Assembly (NCBI GenBank): GCA_964017065.1
Contig: OZ024789.1
Span: 2,345,657 to 2,409,656, forward strand
Direction: 5' to 3'
Length of the DNA: 64,000 bases
Origin: Haliclona indistincta
Lineage: Eukaryota > Porifera > Demospongiae > Haplosclerida > Chalinidae
In this document: piece after piece, positions 53,331 to 64,000 of the stretch
Position numbering within the stretch: the stretch's first letter is position 1
How the letters are laid out: every line of letters starts with the position of its first letter
Program-made: the position numbers and the translations under genes
The notes under the pieces: model-generated
Databases searched by the model: none
What the model saw: only the letters and a program-made list of their open reading frames with translations
What the model was told of the DNA's origin: nothing

Positions 53331-56300
53331 ATGGAGATGGCATCGCAAAAACGTGAGTAGAATCATATTATTCGTATCATCATGTTTCGGTCATTCTCTA
53401 CAGCGAGCATCAACTACGAGCCCGCTCCTCGCAATGGACACCAAGCAATTCTTGTTGGTAGCAAAGTCTACATGTGGGCTGGTGTGGTTGGTGGTTTGCC
53501 GAAGGTGCACGACAGCCCAGAGAAGAGAGAATTGGTATCCCGAATCGAGGTGTTCCACACCGAAAATGGAGAGTGGGTGCAACAGCCAACAAGTGGAGCT
53601 CCTCCTCTGGGAGTGTGTGGATATGGCTGTACTGCAGTGGGTGATGAACTACACTTCTTTGGTGGGTATTGCGACCATGGTGACTGCTATCACAACAGTC
53701 TTCACTCATTGAGCACGTCGTCCCTTCACTGGGTGGAGTTATCACCCAACACATCGGAAACTGGGGGACCAATGAAGAAAGGTTATTTTGGAATGGTAGC
53801 ATTTAAGGATGGAGAGGAGGACATTTTGTACATAGTAGCAGGATATGGTCCTAACCCATTGTACCGTCAACCTGGAGCACAGTATGAAGCTGCTGGTTCT
53901 CGAATCAGATGCAATGAGCAGCACATGTTCTCACTGAGCAGAAGTGAGTGATGCGTGTACATTCATGCTAACTCACTTGTTAAAAGTTTTATGTGTATAA
54001 TAGCCATTGAACCATTGAGTGGTATAGTATAATACAGTGTTATAGTGAGAGATGATGTCATCACCTCCTGCAGGAGAGTGGAGCTCACCAAATGTTACAG
54101 GACAGCCTCCTCCTCCATGTTCCTGGATTACTCTCAATCCAGTTGGTGAGAAGAGAGCTGCACTGTTTGGCGGTAAGAGTGGACTAGGAGCCATCAGAGA
54201 TGACCTGTTGATAGTTGAGCTGAGCAGAGATACTGTGGTGAGTGTTGTAGCTATGTGGTGCTTTGTGCAGCTGTCAACATGAGATTATATGGTATCAAGA
54301 ATCCCTAGTATCAAGGACAAGGGGCTCTTGTACTAACCATAATTCATTCATATCCTGCATGTATTCTATGATGTAGACAATCCAATCAACTCCACTTATA
54401 GACAATAAATCACAATGTTAATTTGTACATCATAGCCGGTACTATAGTATGTTGGAAGTGGTTGGGAATGTAATGAATCAGATTATCTATGCAAACTTGC
54501 ACTGTTGTAGATGCATAATAATTCAGTACAAGTTCTGCTCCTTACCATAGCACTGGATTAGGATCAGCAAACCTATTGACCGACTGTTCACAGATTGGCC
54601 TAAGACTAGATACAGTCATGCTACCACAAGCACAAGTGGTCGTCCACTACTTATAACAATGGGAGGATGGACCAGTGAGCAGAGTGTTCTCAGTGACTGT
54701 TGGATTGTTGACCTCACTACAAGGCTGTGGAAAAAGGTATAAATTTTTAATTTCCTAATGATTCAGGGCCTATTTTCACTTTTCAGCTGCCTCTTCCTGA
54801 TTCCGTGACTAAACGAGTTTGGCACACGCTGTCTGCATTGAAGCTGTCACCACACAGTATGTTGCTCGTGTGTTTTGGTGGACGGAGATCACTATATTCA
54901 TCTAATTTGTCCCATACTGTCCTCATTAAAATCAGTAAGCAATGATCATTATTGTAGCACCAATTCGTCCCTCTATCTCTGCAGTTGAAAAAGATGGGCA
55001 ATGGGAGGTAAAAAGTGTATTTGAGGGCGAAGCCTTGGAAGACAAGAGTGTGTACAAGCAGATACAGAGGAGTGGAGGGGATCAAGCTGAAGTGATACAA
55101 GAACTAGAGGAGGTACGTACGTGTGGTTAACATCATAATTAAAATAGCTATATTATATGTTGATCTTCCACAAGAAGTGTGATTAAATTCCTTCACGCAA
55201 TGTGAAGGAATTTTCACGCTGTATATGAATCAACAGGTAGACACCTAGTGGTGAATCAACTGACGACAGACATGCCTGACACACAACATTCCATGCATGC
55301 ATGAGTTTATGGTTTATCTATGCATCACTGGAGTAAGTATACTTGTGTCATTCAGCTCGTGCACTAGCATTCTCTACATACTGCAGTCTAATGACATACA
55401 TGTACTGGCTAAAATTAAAGACATCTGCCATACTCTAGCTGGCACTGCAAAGAGTATGGCTGACATTTATAGAAACTTTCTTAATAAATAGGTTAAAATA
55501 ATTCTGATAAGTGATTCCGACCATCATTTTTTGATGCTGGCTATGGATCTACCAGCAAATTTGAAGTTCAATGAATTTTAAGCTTCAGTTGGTACTTTGT
55601 GACTGATAATGTCATTAGTGTAGTAAATAAAGTGCATGGCTATACAATACTTATCATGCAGGTTCAACAACAACTAAAGCAGGAGAGAAAGAGAGCCAAT
55701 GAGGTTGAGCAGAGACTGACCAGAGAGAAAGAACAAATTCAACGAGATCTACAGTCAAGGACAGAAACAGCATTGCAACAAGTCCAACAGCTCAAAGACC
55801 AGGTCAGTGATGTTGGTGATATTGTCACTTGATTGTTATATTCTTATCCCCAGTTGTCAGTCATGAGAATGACTGACGGGAGGCAAGAGCAGCCCCACTG
55901 GGTGGTGAGGAGAGAGGAGGTGGAGCTGACTAAGGAGGTGGTAGGCAGAGGAAGTTACGGAGAGGTGAAAGTTGCCAGTTTTCGTGGACTCCGAGTAGCA
56001 GCAAAGTTCCTCCATAATGTGATTCTTTCTGATTATAATCGTCGGCAATTCTCACGAGAAATGACGATTGCTGCCAGAATCCGCCATCCCAACCTGCTGC
56101 TGTTCATAGGAGCCACGAGAGAGGGAGAGGCAGTCATCCTCACAGAGCTTATGCCTACCAGCCTGCGTAGAGAGCTGGAAAAGAAAGAAATGCCACTTGT
56201 ACAGATTACCTCCATTGCCCAAGATATGGCCTGTGCTCTGCGCTATTTACACCAGTGGAGGCCCTCTCCAATCATCCATCGTGACATCAGCAGTGCTAAT

Positions 56301-56716
56301 GTGCTACTTGAGCCCCTTTCTAATGGCTGGCGAGCAAAGGTTTCTGATTTTGGCTCTGCTAATTTCATGAATGCTGTTGCAACAGTAGCTCCAGGCAGCC
56401 CAGCTTATGCTGCTCCTGAGGCTCGCTTTCCTGACCAACACTCTCCTAAAATGGACACCTTCAGTTATGGAATCTTGATAATAGAAATATGTGCTCGAGA
56501 GCTCCCTGAGACCAGTCCAGCACAGAGAGAGGCTCAGATCCTGCAAATCCAGTGGGCAGCCATGGTGTCCCTGGTGAGGAGGTGTACTAGTGAGAGACCA
56601 GCTGATCGACCCAGCATGACGGACATCATGGAGCTACTAGGTAGGTCAGACTGCACACCTTATTACTATCTCACTGTGTGTGCTCTCACTATATAGCCTC
56701 CATCACAGACCAGTGA
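53331..56716 (+). CDS. Kelch - coiled coil - TKL-like protein kinase (intact, 9 exons)
   Basis: Exons 53331-53352, 53404-53943, 54074-54237, 54551-54736, 54787-54934, 54985-55112, 55662-55802, 55854-56640 and 56697-56716 join in phase to 711 aa. The start is ATGGAGATGGCATCG; the end is ASITDQ then TGA. Residues 1-353 form a kelch propeller (FGGYCDHGD ... HSLSTSSLHWVELSP). Residues about 385-443 form a charged coiled coil (VQQQLKQERKRANEVEQRL). The kinase covers about 470-705: GRGSYGEV (474-481), VAAK with Lys 494, alpha-C Glu 512, HRDISSANVLL (HRD 585-587), DFGS (608-611) and YAAPE. All catalytic residues are present, so it should be active. The GSPAYAAPE loop and overall look place it near the TKL group; Ser/Thr versus Tyr specificity is uncertain. 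No signal peptide or membrane helix is seen. Probably a cytosolic scaffold kinase. Confidence 0.8.
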
Positions 56717-56985
56717 GCTGGTGACCTAATAAGCTGTATCTGACCTCATTTTTCATCGGACAATCTCTGATTTTCTCCTCTTGTGATGATTGTGTTAAAA
56801 TATATAAATTTTCTTGAAGCTATAGCTATTTACAGGTAGTCTGCAGCTATTTGAGCCACGCCTGTGAAATTGGCGTCCCAATGAATTTCGGCAGACATGC
56901 ACGTGCAGCAAGTTTACGCCTCCTTCACACCACCAGCAACAACGTGTGACCTTTAGCCTCTCATATACGATCGAAAAGAGTGAGC
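56717..56985 (+). promoter_or_regulatory. Short intergenic region before the GST gene
   Basis: 270 bp separate the kinase gene stop from the GST start. Both genes read plus. Nothing specific was recognised. Confidence 0.3.
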
Positions 56986-59010
56986 ATGTCGACAGAGCCA
57001 GCCGAAAAACGTCCTCGCACTCCAATCACACTTGGATACTGGAAGATCCGCGGGGTTAGTTCATATCTCACAGCTGCTGGATCAGTGTCGTTATCAGCTA
57101 ATTTTCACCTGTGCAGTTAGCTCAACCGATCCGCCTGTTACTGGCGTACACGAAAACAGAATTTGAAGACGTGCGTTACGACTTAGGAGACGGTAGGCAT
57201 TGAAATACCACTGAATTGTGATCAAGTGCACTGGTTCTTTAGCCCCAGAATACTCTAGAGAAAGCTGGTACTCAGTCAAGTACACTCTTGGACTGGATTT
57301 TCCTAACGTAAAATTATTATGAGCTACAATAAGCAATTTTACTCTGATTACATCTAGCTTCCATATCTGATCGATGGTGACCTGAAAATAACTCAGAGTA
57401 ACGCTGTAAGTTGACGATGTTGTCATTGTAATGTAAACGGACATTGCTCATCACTTTGCAGATTCTTAGATACATAGCTCGCAAGAACAATCTGTGTCAG
57501 TTGAGACAATCTTTAATTAGAATTGAAATCACTTTTATTTGACCTTTTTCCTGACAGGTGGAGGCACCGAGGAGGAGAAAGCTATCGTAGACATGATGGA
57601 ATGTGAGGTAAGAGAGAGAGCTAGTAAATTAATGGTACTATAGTTTTGTGCTGGATAAGTAAAAAAAATTAAAATAACAATGGTGACAATCAAGAAGTGT
57701 AGAAACAAGTTTTGAGATGTCATTAAGAATTTTTATTTTTGAACACTATGACTGACTAATAATGTTTAAATTCTTTATCACCTTAAATCTAATTCTAAGT
57801 TTACAAAAAAAATTAAAATGTTTCAAACTAAATCAAAACCAGATCTAAGTGTCTTAATTTGGACGTCACCACCAGGTGAAATAATCAGCATTTGAATGTT
57901 AATACATTGGATTGTAGCCGCCATCTTGTTTCCGTTCATCCCTACATATGGACGCACTACCGTGTGTCCCTAATAATCTGGTAACTTGTGCTTAATTTTT
58001 GTAGGCGATGGATCTACGCAATGGATTCGTTCGTCTGTGCTATAGCAAGGAGATGGTACACGAATATATTTTGGTCTCATTAAAGTTGCGAATGAGTACT
58101 AATAATTATAGGAGTCAATGAAGGAGAACTACCTCAAGAATGTCAAGGAGAGGCTGACAAAGTTTTCGAAATTTCTCGGAGAGAAGAAATGGTTTGCAGG
58201 AGAAGAGGTAAGTATTATGTCTGTAAAAAAATAATAGTTGCTTTTTGCTTTCCATGTATTTGTGTAGTATAATTGGCTGAAATACATTTCCAGTCATTAC
58301 CAGAGAAGAAATGATCGACACGGGAAAATAATTCTCTGGAAATTAATTTCTCCGTGTACTAGTAGCGACATTTTGTATTACAGGCATTTAGGGCAAGTAA
58401 ACAACCTGTAGTCAACACACAACTAAAACGCTTTTTTGAACTGGGTACGTTTACTAGAAGGTCTTAGTAAACCCACCATCATGCCTCTAAGGAAGCATCA
58501 CCATGAGTGCAAATTTGTCCCTCAGACACGAGGCAGCCCCATTGCTGTAATACTCACTTGATGCTTGTTTCAGCTCCGGTAGACTTGCACATAATTATTT
58601 GTCCCCAGAAGCAAATTTGGTAATTTTTGTACCGGCTCAGATTTACTGATAATTAGAAAAGTAAACTTAAGGTCATCACTGTTTTTCAGTTTTTATCGTA
58701 GCTATACTGCTTCAGCGACCTAGCACTGCACTCTTAGCTATCTTCTTGTGTCTTCTGGATGTGTAGATAACTGTTAAGACGTCATGGAGTGGAATCTGTA
58801 GAGAAACCTGTACATGACCACATAATGTAATTTCTGGCAATGAAGATAATTCAAAGTTTTGATAACTTAGATTGTGAATACTATTACTTATCTAGACCTG
58901 TCTGCTGTAAAATAGGCTACTATCAGTGGCGTATCTAGGATTTGGAATAGGAGGGTGCTTATTTATATATTCATATAAACCACACCCATTATTTATTGAC
59001 TGCACCCGAA

Positions 59011-59042
<32 letters not shown>

Positions 59043-62000
59043 CAACAGAAAACAGAACACAACATAGATAGAAGATTATACCTGATGAAGAAATGAATAT
59101 ATACAAGTGATAAATGATTATACCTGATAGAGAAATGAATAATATAAATAGACAAGTGATAAATGATTAAGTGATATATGGCATATTGGCAATAAGAAAA
59201 AACCGAACGAACAAAACAGAACAAAAACAAGAACAACAAAAAAGAAATTAAAAAAAAACAAGTGATAGTTATTATTAAATATTATTGAATTATTCAATGC
59301 CATCCAAGTAGGGAAGAGGAGCCGAAGAATTGTTAATCCACATTGAGGCATTTCCTCTCCACAAGCAGATAGAGAGACGTTGGAAGAGATGGTGTATTGT
59401 CGCACTCGGAAGATTGTCCAGACGAGCAGCCTGCCGGTGACCAATATCTTTAAGCACTGATGCAGCCCCGGTGCTCCACCCACCTAGTGTCTCAACAGGT
59501 AGTGGAAAGAACTGAATGCCGGCTTGCTGACAACGTGGACCATGGACAGCAATTTTCCTGTCAGCCGCTACTTTCAGAGCATGACCTTGTGTTACAGCAG
59601 ATTCAGCCAAGGTTAGCTGCTGCATAGGCGAAATAACTGTAACATCGAGGGCAGCAGGAGAGCCGTCTTTCCATGATGGTAGAAAAACGTCAGCGGGACG
59701 AGCACTTGAGTTGGAGAGTAAATATGGAGCTTCCAACCTTGGAGATAAGGCAGCTAGTCTGGCAGCTGAGAAGATCACGTCTCGTAGAGTGTTATGTCTT
59801 GTGATCTTCTCGCCATGTCCAAGACATGAAAGATGGTGATCTCCAAAAGGGTCAATATGACGGCTACATTGCGCACAAGGGCCCTCTGAAAAAAGGCGAA
59901 TGCCTAACCAATAGTGAAGGCAGGCACGGAACTCCTGATCCAGCATGTGCAGTCCAAGTGCCCTTGATGGGATAACTGAGAGCCAGTCTCCAGCATGTTG
60001 AATAGAAGAGGAGAGAGCAAGGGCACGTGAGCGACTGTCAGGGGCAGAGTCAATGAGCCTTCTTAGAGAGGCCTGGTTGATAGCAGTAGATAGAGCTCTC
60101 TGGGTGACAGGGACATCTATGTCTGCAATTGACAGCCAATGATCTTTCTCTGCATGCAAAGCCACCAATTGAGTATACGGAGCAAGAGACGGCAAGAGTG
60201 AAATAGCTGAAGGAGAATTGACAATGTCGGAAACCATACCAGCACATGAAGTGACAGAACTGATGTATGCCGCTGGAGAGTGAAGAGAAGTACAGCGAAG
60301 ATTAAGGCCACCCATTGAAACAGGAAGGGTAGCTTTGAGCCAGCACCAGGGAGAGACTGGGGTACCTAGCAGAGCAACAAATGCCTCCTGCACCTTGCGA
60401 TCAAAGGTAGATAAAGCTTCAGAAATGTATAAGGATGGAGTTGAGCGTAGTAGGTACGACATCTTACCAAAAGACCAGCAGGAGCGGAGTAAGGTGATGG
60501 CCATTTGAGAGTCCTGCAGGGAAGAAAGGAGAGGGACCAGAGCAAGGGCTTGTTCACCTTTATCAATGATGTACTGATTGCAAAACTCGGGTGGACCAAT
60601 CGGGGCTCCAAGTAAAGAGAACCCATTGTGCGTGATGGGGATGTCTGGACGAAGGGTTATAGAAGATTCAGTGGGGCAGTATAGAAGGCACTTTGATCGA
60701 TTCAAGGAAAGACCGTAGCTAGGGCCAACTGACTCGATGATATCAAGAGCATGCGTAAGGTCATCAAGGGTGCCACACAGAGTTCCGTCATCCAGGTACC
60801 AAGCATTAAGAACTAACTCAGGAACTTCATCCTTGACTTGCTCTATCAAAGGATGTAAAGCCATTGCAAACCCTAAGGGGCCAAGAGGGTCTCCTTGCTG
60901 CACCCCACACTTGCTAAGGATGATATGATCGCCAAAATGAAGGAAAGGGGAAGAGCGATAGCAGAGTTCAAGCCAGCTAGATATGGACGGGAGGTGAGAC
61001 CTGACTGACGTAAACATGTGATTACGACTAATAGTGTTAAAAGCATTTGAAAAATCAAGCTGGAGGACATATTTGTTGCTGTCTGGCAATGAATCACATT
61101 GAAGGACTGACCTTACTGCGTGAACAATGGCCTCAGCCCCATTAGGGATACCAACACCTAGCTGATGAGGAGACAGATGGTTAGCAGCTAATTGATGAAA
61201 AGACTGAACAAGGCATTTAGAAACCAGGCGGCGCAAGACCTCACCAACGGCAATCGGACGAAGACCACCACTTTTCTTCCTTGTACCTAATAGGAGAGCA
61301 CCACAGAGGTGTGGGACAATCTCTGCTGGAACCTTGCCTTGAGATAGAAGATTAACGAAATCACACAGGGAGTTAAGCAAGTTGGATCTTATAGTGGGAG
61401 AGGGGCAGGTGATACCTTCTTTCAGATGAGATGCTCGGAGACCCGATGGACCAGGGCTGGTGCCATTAGGAAATGATTTGATGCATTCTGAGACGAGAGA
61501 AGGAGGGACAACGTAATCAGAAGCAGGAGGGGTAGAGGAAAGGTCAGGAGAAAGGGAGTCAGTATCGGGATCTGGATGCTTTGATTGCATCTCCTGATGA
61601 GATTGTTCTGAGACAGCTACGAGGCCGTCAGAGGCAAGCATTTTAGCTGCCTTACTATACTGACCATCCTCCATGGCTTGTTTCACACGACCAAGTTTAG
61701 CAGCTTCGGGGTTCAGCGCACAATCAGGCTGCAAAGGAGAAGAACTCGCCTCTGACCACAGAGTGATGATGTCATCATTTGACCAGCGATTTAAACGCTG
61801 CTTAATAGTGGTGTCATGTGTCTTGGAGATGTTGTTACGTGACCGAGAGGGGGATGGAGCAGACAAAGTGCAGCGAGGAAGCATGAAGAGCTTTGTCCAG
61901 CATGCAATAGAATCTGGATCTGAAAGAATGTTGTTCAAGGTTGAAGTGAGAATAGAAGCCCAGGCATTTCTTGCGTTCTTAGGGACATGGCGAACTGTGG

Positions 62001-63719
62001 GGACACGCCTACTGTCTGTAGAGAGTACAGTTGACAAAGTAGGAAGATTCCCGTTCACCGGACCTGAGCTCACAGAAAGATCGCAAGGGACAGCAGAAAT
62101 AGCCGAGAGAGAAGGCGGGCGAGCAATGTTCTGACAAGACCCAGCACGGCAGTCAGAGCATGGACGAGGAGGGTCTGCTCGCGCACAAGAGCAGCGTGAG
62201 CAAGTGCCAGAGGGGCCACACTTACAGCATCTAGGGCCTCGACTGAGTAGCCTAGCACGAGCGATCTCACGGTTGAGAGAGATTCTAGCTACCTGTGACG
62301 AGGATAGAGGCGGTGGCGGTTGTGCAGCATCATCCACAAGTGAGCCACGTGCGGCTGAGACCGCCTGCGCGACCTGTGGTGCTTGAATCTGGTCAGCTGG
62401 GGAGATTGGCTCTGTAGCTCCCGTCAAATTAGCCAGTGATGACGACAGACTTGAAGCTGGGAGATTACAGTACAATCGACAAGGCTTTGCATAATGCAGC
62501 TTTTCACTGAGCTAGTATAGTAAAACGTGCGTTCCTATGGCTAGCAAGCCACTAATCACCTTACTAAATATGGCAAACATTAATTATTTTTGCTAAGCAT
62601 GGTTAACTATATCTTATGCTTCATTAAAAAAGAAATTTCTGGTTCTTAGGGGGGTACTCAAGCACTGAAAGCATCAGCTGGTCAATTCATGCTACACAAC
62701 ATATGGACCATGGACTGGCGCTGTCTCGCTAGAAACTAAACCCAAGACCCTAAAAACGTTCGCCTAACAGCGCCCAGTATGGACCTAACAGCGCCCAGTA
62801 TTCGCCTAACGGCGCCTAGTATGTACCTAACAGCGCCCAGTATTCGCCTAACAGCGCAGTTAGGCGAATACTGGGTGCTGTTAGGCGAATACTGGGTGCT
62901 GTTAGGTCCATACTGGGCGCTGTTAGGTCCATACTGGGCGCTGTTAGGCGAATACTGGGCGCTGTTAGGTCCATACTGGGCGCTGTTAGGTCCATACTGG
63001 GCGCTGTTAGGTCCATACTGGGCGCTGTTAGGCGAACGTTTTTAGGGTTTTGGGTTTAGTTTCTAGCGACACTGCGCCATAATGGCGCCATTCCAGTCAA
63101 ATCCATGTTTTGCAGCGTCCCAGTGCGAGACTGGCCAGTTGTTTACATTAATTTTTGATCAGCAGCGCCCACCTTACACGCTCACTTTTATTCCGCTATT
63201 CCGTATTCCGCGTTCTGGGTTTTACCGGGCCCCCCTGGCTACAGCAGTTTAGTTACTTCTCGCAACGTGTAAAGTGTGATTCACGCCTTATTTGGAAAGC
63301 TTATTACATTGCTTAATTCACAGTTTATGCTCTATGGTTGACAATTTTTATTTACACGAAGTTTTAAAACCACTGTACCAAAACTCACAACTCTTGAAGA
63401 ATATTATTATTATTATTCTCGGATCGAAACGTCTTGTCTATTATATGTATGCTGTGCTACGGCAAAAAAGCTACCACGGTTCCACTTCTAATAATTATGG
63501 GCATAGCAAATAGATCTCTATATTATTGTTATTGTTGAATTTTTGCACACATAGATCACATATCCTGACTTTCCAATGTACGAGATGATCGATCAGCACA
63601 AGATATTTGAGCCCACTCTGTTGGATGGATTGGACAATCTCAAGGTATTGCAGTGTGTTATTGCATTGCTTGATTTTATGATGATTGTGTATTTGCAGGC
63701 ATTTTTGGAAAGATTCGAG
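56986..63719 (+). CDS. Mu-class-like glutathione S-transferase (3' end outside the window)
   Basis: Exons 56986-57054, 57117-57192, 57243-57307, 57358-57405, 57462-57495, 57558-57607, 58005-58055, 58112-58207, 63555-63644 and 63699-63719 join in phase to 200 residues. Mu-class proteins are about 218 aa, so one short exon should lie beyond 64000. The N-terminal thioredoxin fold shows [20 protein letters not shown] with the catalytic-type Tyr, then [20 protein letters not shown] (the QSNAI glutathione-binding turn). The helical domain ends with [20 protein letters not shown]. The enzyme conjugates glutathione to electrophiles in the cytosol. The 5.3-kb intron 58208-63554 holds a whole retrotransposon and a palindromic minisatellite. 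A short family-1 end piece lies in the 57608-58004 intron. Confidence 0.85.
57835..57975. mobile_element. Short end fragment of foldback family 1
   Basis: Contains CAGATCTAAGTGTCTT, TTGTAGCCGCCATCTTGTTT and CACTACCGTG-TGTCCCTAA, matching the right end of the elements at 9.85-9.98 and 39.23-39.37 kb. It lies in a GST intron. Confidence 0.7.
58208..58920. other. GST intron, left part, nothing recognised
   Basis: No exon or repeat recognised before the retrotransposon tail. Confidence 0.35.
59008..59042. repeat. (ATT)n microsatellite, likely LINE 3' tail
   Basis: About eleven ATT units at the 3' side of the minus-strand retrotransposon. Confidence 0.85.
59290..62475 (-). CDS. Reverse transcriptase / restriction-like endonuclease ORF of the retrotransposon
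   Basis: About 1,061 codons open. A Cys-rich N-terminal region ([16 protein letters not shown] ... CSDC) suggests nucleic-acid binding zinc fingers. RT landmarks follow in order: [41 protein letters not shown] (motif A Asp), [10 protein letters not shown] (motif B) and YLDD (motif C, near residue 560, with Leu in place of the usual Ala). Then come a CxxC...HHLSC knuckle ([18 protein letters not shown]) and [10 protein letters not shown]...LDVTV, matching the PD-(D/E)xK-type endonuclease of R2-like elements. The frame has no upstream ATG: it is preceded by a stop, and the first internal Met is near residue 198. The element is either 5' truncated or starts at a non-AUG codon. No internal stop is present, so it is young. 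Confidence 0.8.
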   Translation of the reverse strand: MYCNLPASSLSSSLANLTGATEPISPADQIQAPQVAQAVSAARGSLVDDAAQPPPPLSSSQVARISLNREIARARLLSRGPRCCKCGPSGTCSRCSCARADPPRPCSDCRAGSCQNIARPPSLSAISAVPCDLSVSSGPVNGNLPTLSTVLSTDSRRVPTVRHVPKNARNAWASILTSTLNNILSDPDSIACWTKLFMLPRCTLSAPSPSRSRNNISKTHDTTIKQRLNRWSNDDIITLWSEASSSPLQPDCALNPEAAKLGRVKQAMEDGQYSKAAKMLASDGLVAVSEQSHQEMQSKHPDPDTDSLSPDLSSTPPASDYVVPPSLVSECIKSFPNGTSPGPSGLRASHLKEGITCPSPTIRSNLLNSLCDFVNLLSQGKVPAEIVPHLCGALLLGTRKKSGGLRPIAVGEVLRRLVSKCLVQSFHQLAANHLSPHQLGVGIPNGAEAIVHAVRSVLQCDSLPDSNKYVLQLDFSNAFNTISRNHMFTSVRSHLPSISSWLELCYRSSPFLHFGDHIILSKCGVQQGDPLGPLGFAMALHPLIEQVKDEVPELVLNAWYLDDGTLCGTLDDLTHALDIIESVGPSYGLSLNRSKCLLYCPTESSITLRPDIPITHNGFSLLGAPIGPPEFCNQYIIDKGEQALALVPLLSSLQDSQMAITLLRSCWSFGKMSYLLRSTPSLYISEALSTFDRKVQEAFVALLGTPVSPWCWLKATLPVSMGGLNLRCTSLHSPAAYISSVTSCAGMVSDIVNSPSAISLLPSLAPYTQLVALHAEKDHWLSIADIDVPVTQRALSTAINQASLRRLIDSAPDSRSRALALSSSIQHAGDWLSVIPSRALGLHMLDQEFRACLHYWLGIRLFSEGPCAQCSRHIDPFGDHHLSCLGHGEKITRHNTLRDVIFSAARLAALSPRLEAPYLLSNSSARPADVFLPSWKDGSPAALDVTVISPMQQLTLAESAVTQGHALKVAADRKIAVHGPRCQQAGIQFFPLPVETLGGWSTGAASVLKDIGHRQAARLDNLPSATIHHLFQRLSICLWRGNASMWINNSSAPLPYLDGIE
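62521..62714. other. Intron sequence between retrotransposon and palindromic repeat
   Basis: No feature recognised. Confidence 0.3.
62716..63079. mobile_element. Foldback element built from a 21-bp minisatellite in both orientations
   Basis: Outer inverted ends TGGCGC...TCGCTAGAAACTAAACCC / GGGTTTAGTTTCTAGCGA...GCGCCA enclose arrays of the unit ACTGGGCGCTGTTAGGTCCA (alternating with TTAGGCGAAT). The unit is in one orientation at 62762-62858 and in the other at 62859-63035. Confidence 0.9.
63080..63554. other. End of GST intron, with a dispersed repeat
   Basis: Bases 63417-63500 (CTCGGATCGAAACGTCTTGT, 'ctgtgctacggcaaaaaagc') match 5453-5545. Nothing else recognised. Confidence 0.5.
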
Positions 63720-64000
63720 GTAAGCAATACTTTGAGTGTATTGCGTAAGTTAGATTGTGGAGAAAGGGAATTGTGAAGAGTCTTAGTGTGTTGTACAAAT
63801 ACATTTAGTTTATGGTTTAGAAGTCACCACATTGAGACAATCAAGAGAAAGCAAGTTACAGTGCCGCTCACAAGCAGTTGATTGTTGCATGGATTGTTGT
63901 ACACTCACAAGCGAGCCTGAAGCAAAGCAACTCGTAGTTTACCTGCGCGTACACATCAAACGCGCTTGTGATCACAAGCACGCATACGCATAGATAGCCT
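63720..64000. other. GST intron to window end
   Basis: The last GST exon is not found here. The sequence includes 'acactcacaagcgagcctg' and 'cgcttgtgatcacaagcacg', weakly inverted. Confidence 0.4.

Larger units (their letters stand above)
58930..62520 (-). mobile_element. Non-LTR retrotransposon with RLE-type endonuclease, minus strand
   Basis: A nearly full-length element read on the minus strand. Its 5' side is near 62520, a long open frame runs from 62475 to 59290, and the 3' region ends in a TAA/ATT microsatellite (59008-59042), as is common for LINE tails. The exact ends and target duplication could not be fixed; about 58925 resembles a generic element terminus ('gtggcgtatctaggatttgg'). 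Confidence 0.65.

Noticed and set aside
61673..62134. 153-codon plus-strand frame
   Set aside because: It is antisense to the retrotransposon reverse-transcriptase frame, a shadow.

Overview
The window reads as genomic DNA of an early-branching animal, most likely a demosponge of the Amphimedon type. This is inferred from short AT-rich GT-AG introns and from the gene types: kelch/kinase receptor-like proteins, ROC-COR proteins with ZU5 and Death domains, and a Mu-class glutathione S-transferase. The species itself cannot be proved from sequence alone. Much of the window is repeats and broken gene copies.

Layout. 1-5 kb: a possible coding tail, one possible exon, a MITE and a tandem satellite of about 400 bp per unit. 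5.2-10.5 kb: first copy of a duplicated block (remnant of a Death-domain last exon plus an SLC15/POT-like transporter on the minus strand), with a tRNA-derived SINE and a foldback element inserted. 11.4-14 kb: a TIR-bounded element carrying a decayed reverse-transcriptase gene, then a 21-bp minisatellite. 15.7-28.3 kb: a large plus-strand gene whose exons join in phase to give kelch propeller, ROC-COR GTPase, ZU5/UPA-like region and Death domain (about 1,559 aa). A possible small secreted cysteine-rich gene lies in one of its introns. 28.5-29.3 kb: a broken second transporter copy holding a MITE. 29.4-30.3 kb: a possible transposase relic. 31.5-34 kb: a DMT/TPT-type sugar-transporter-like gene followed by a decayed polysaccharide pyruvyl transferase pseudogene. 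35.6-37.0 kb: a near-perfect 1.4-kb palindrome. 38.2-43.7 kb: another foldback element, then the third copy of the block (frameshifted Death exon plus transporter). 43.8-46.3 kb: a 2.5-kb foldback element with a nested insertion flanked by a perfect 9-bp target duplication. 46.7-52.9 kb: a kelch/coiled-coil/kinase pseudogene with one frameshift and one nonsense codon. 53.3-56.7 kb: its intact paralogue (711 aa). 57.0 kb to the window end: a GST gene with an RLE-type non-LTR retrotransposon and a palindromic minisatellite in one large intron.

The main biological point is that three neighbouring plus-strand genes share the same kelch-encoding exon set, with the same exon order and intron phases. 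They are fused to different output modules: ROC-COR-ZU5-Death in the first, coiled coil plus TKL-like kinase in the other two. This looks like one recognition or scaffold module shuffled onto alternative signalling effectors, comparable in logic to innate immune receptor families. That functional reading is inference; the domain order and splice phases are read directly from the sequence.
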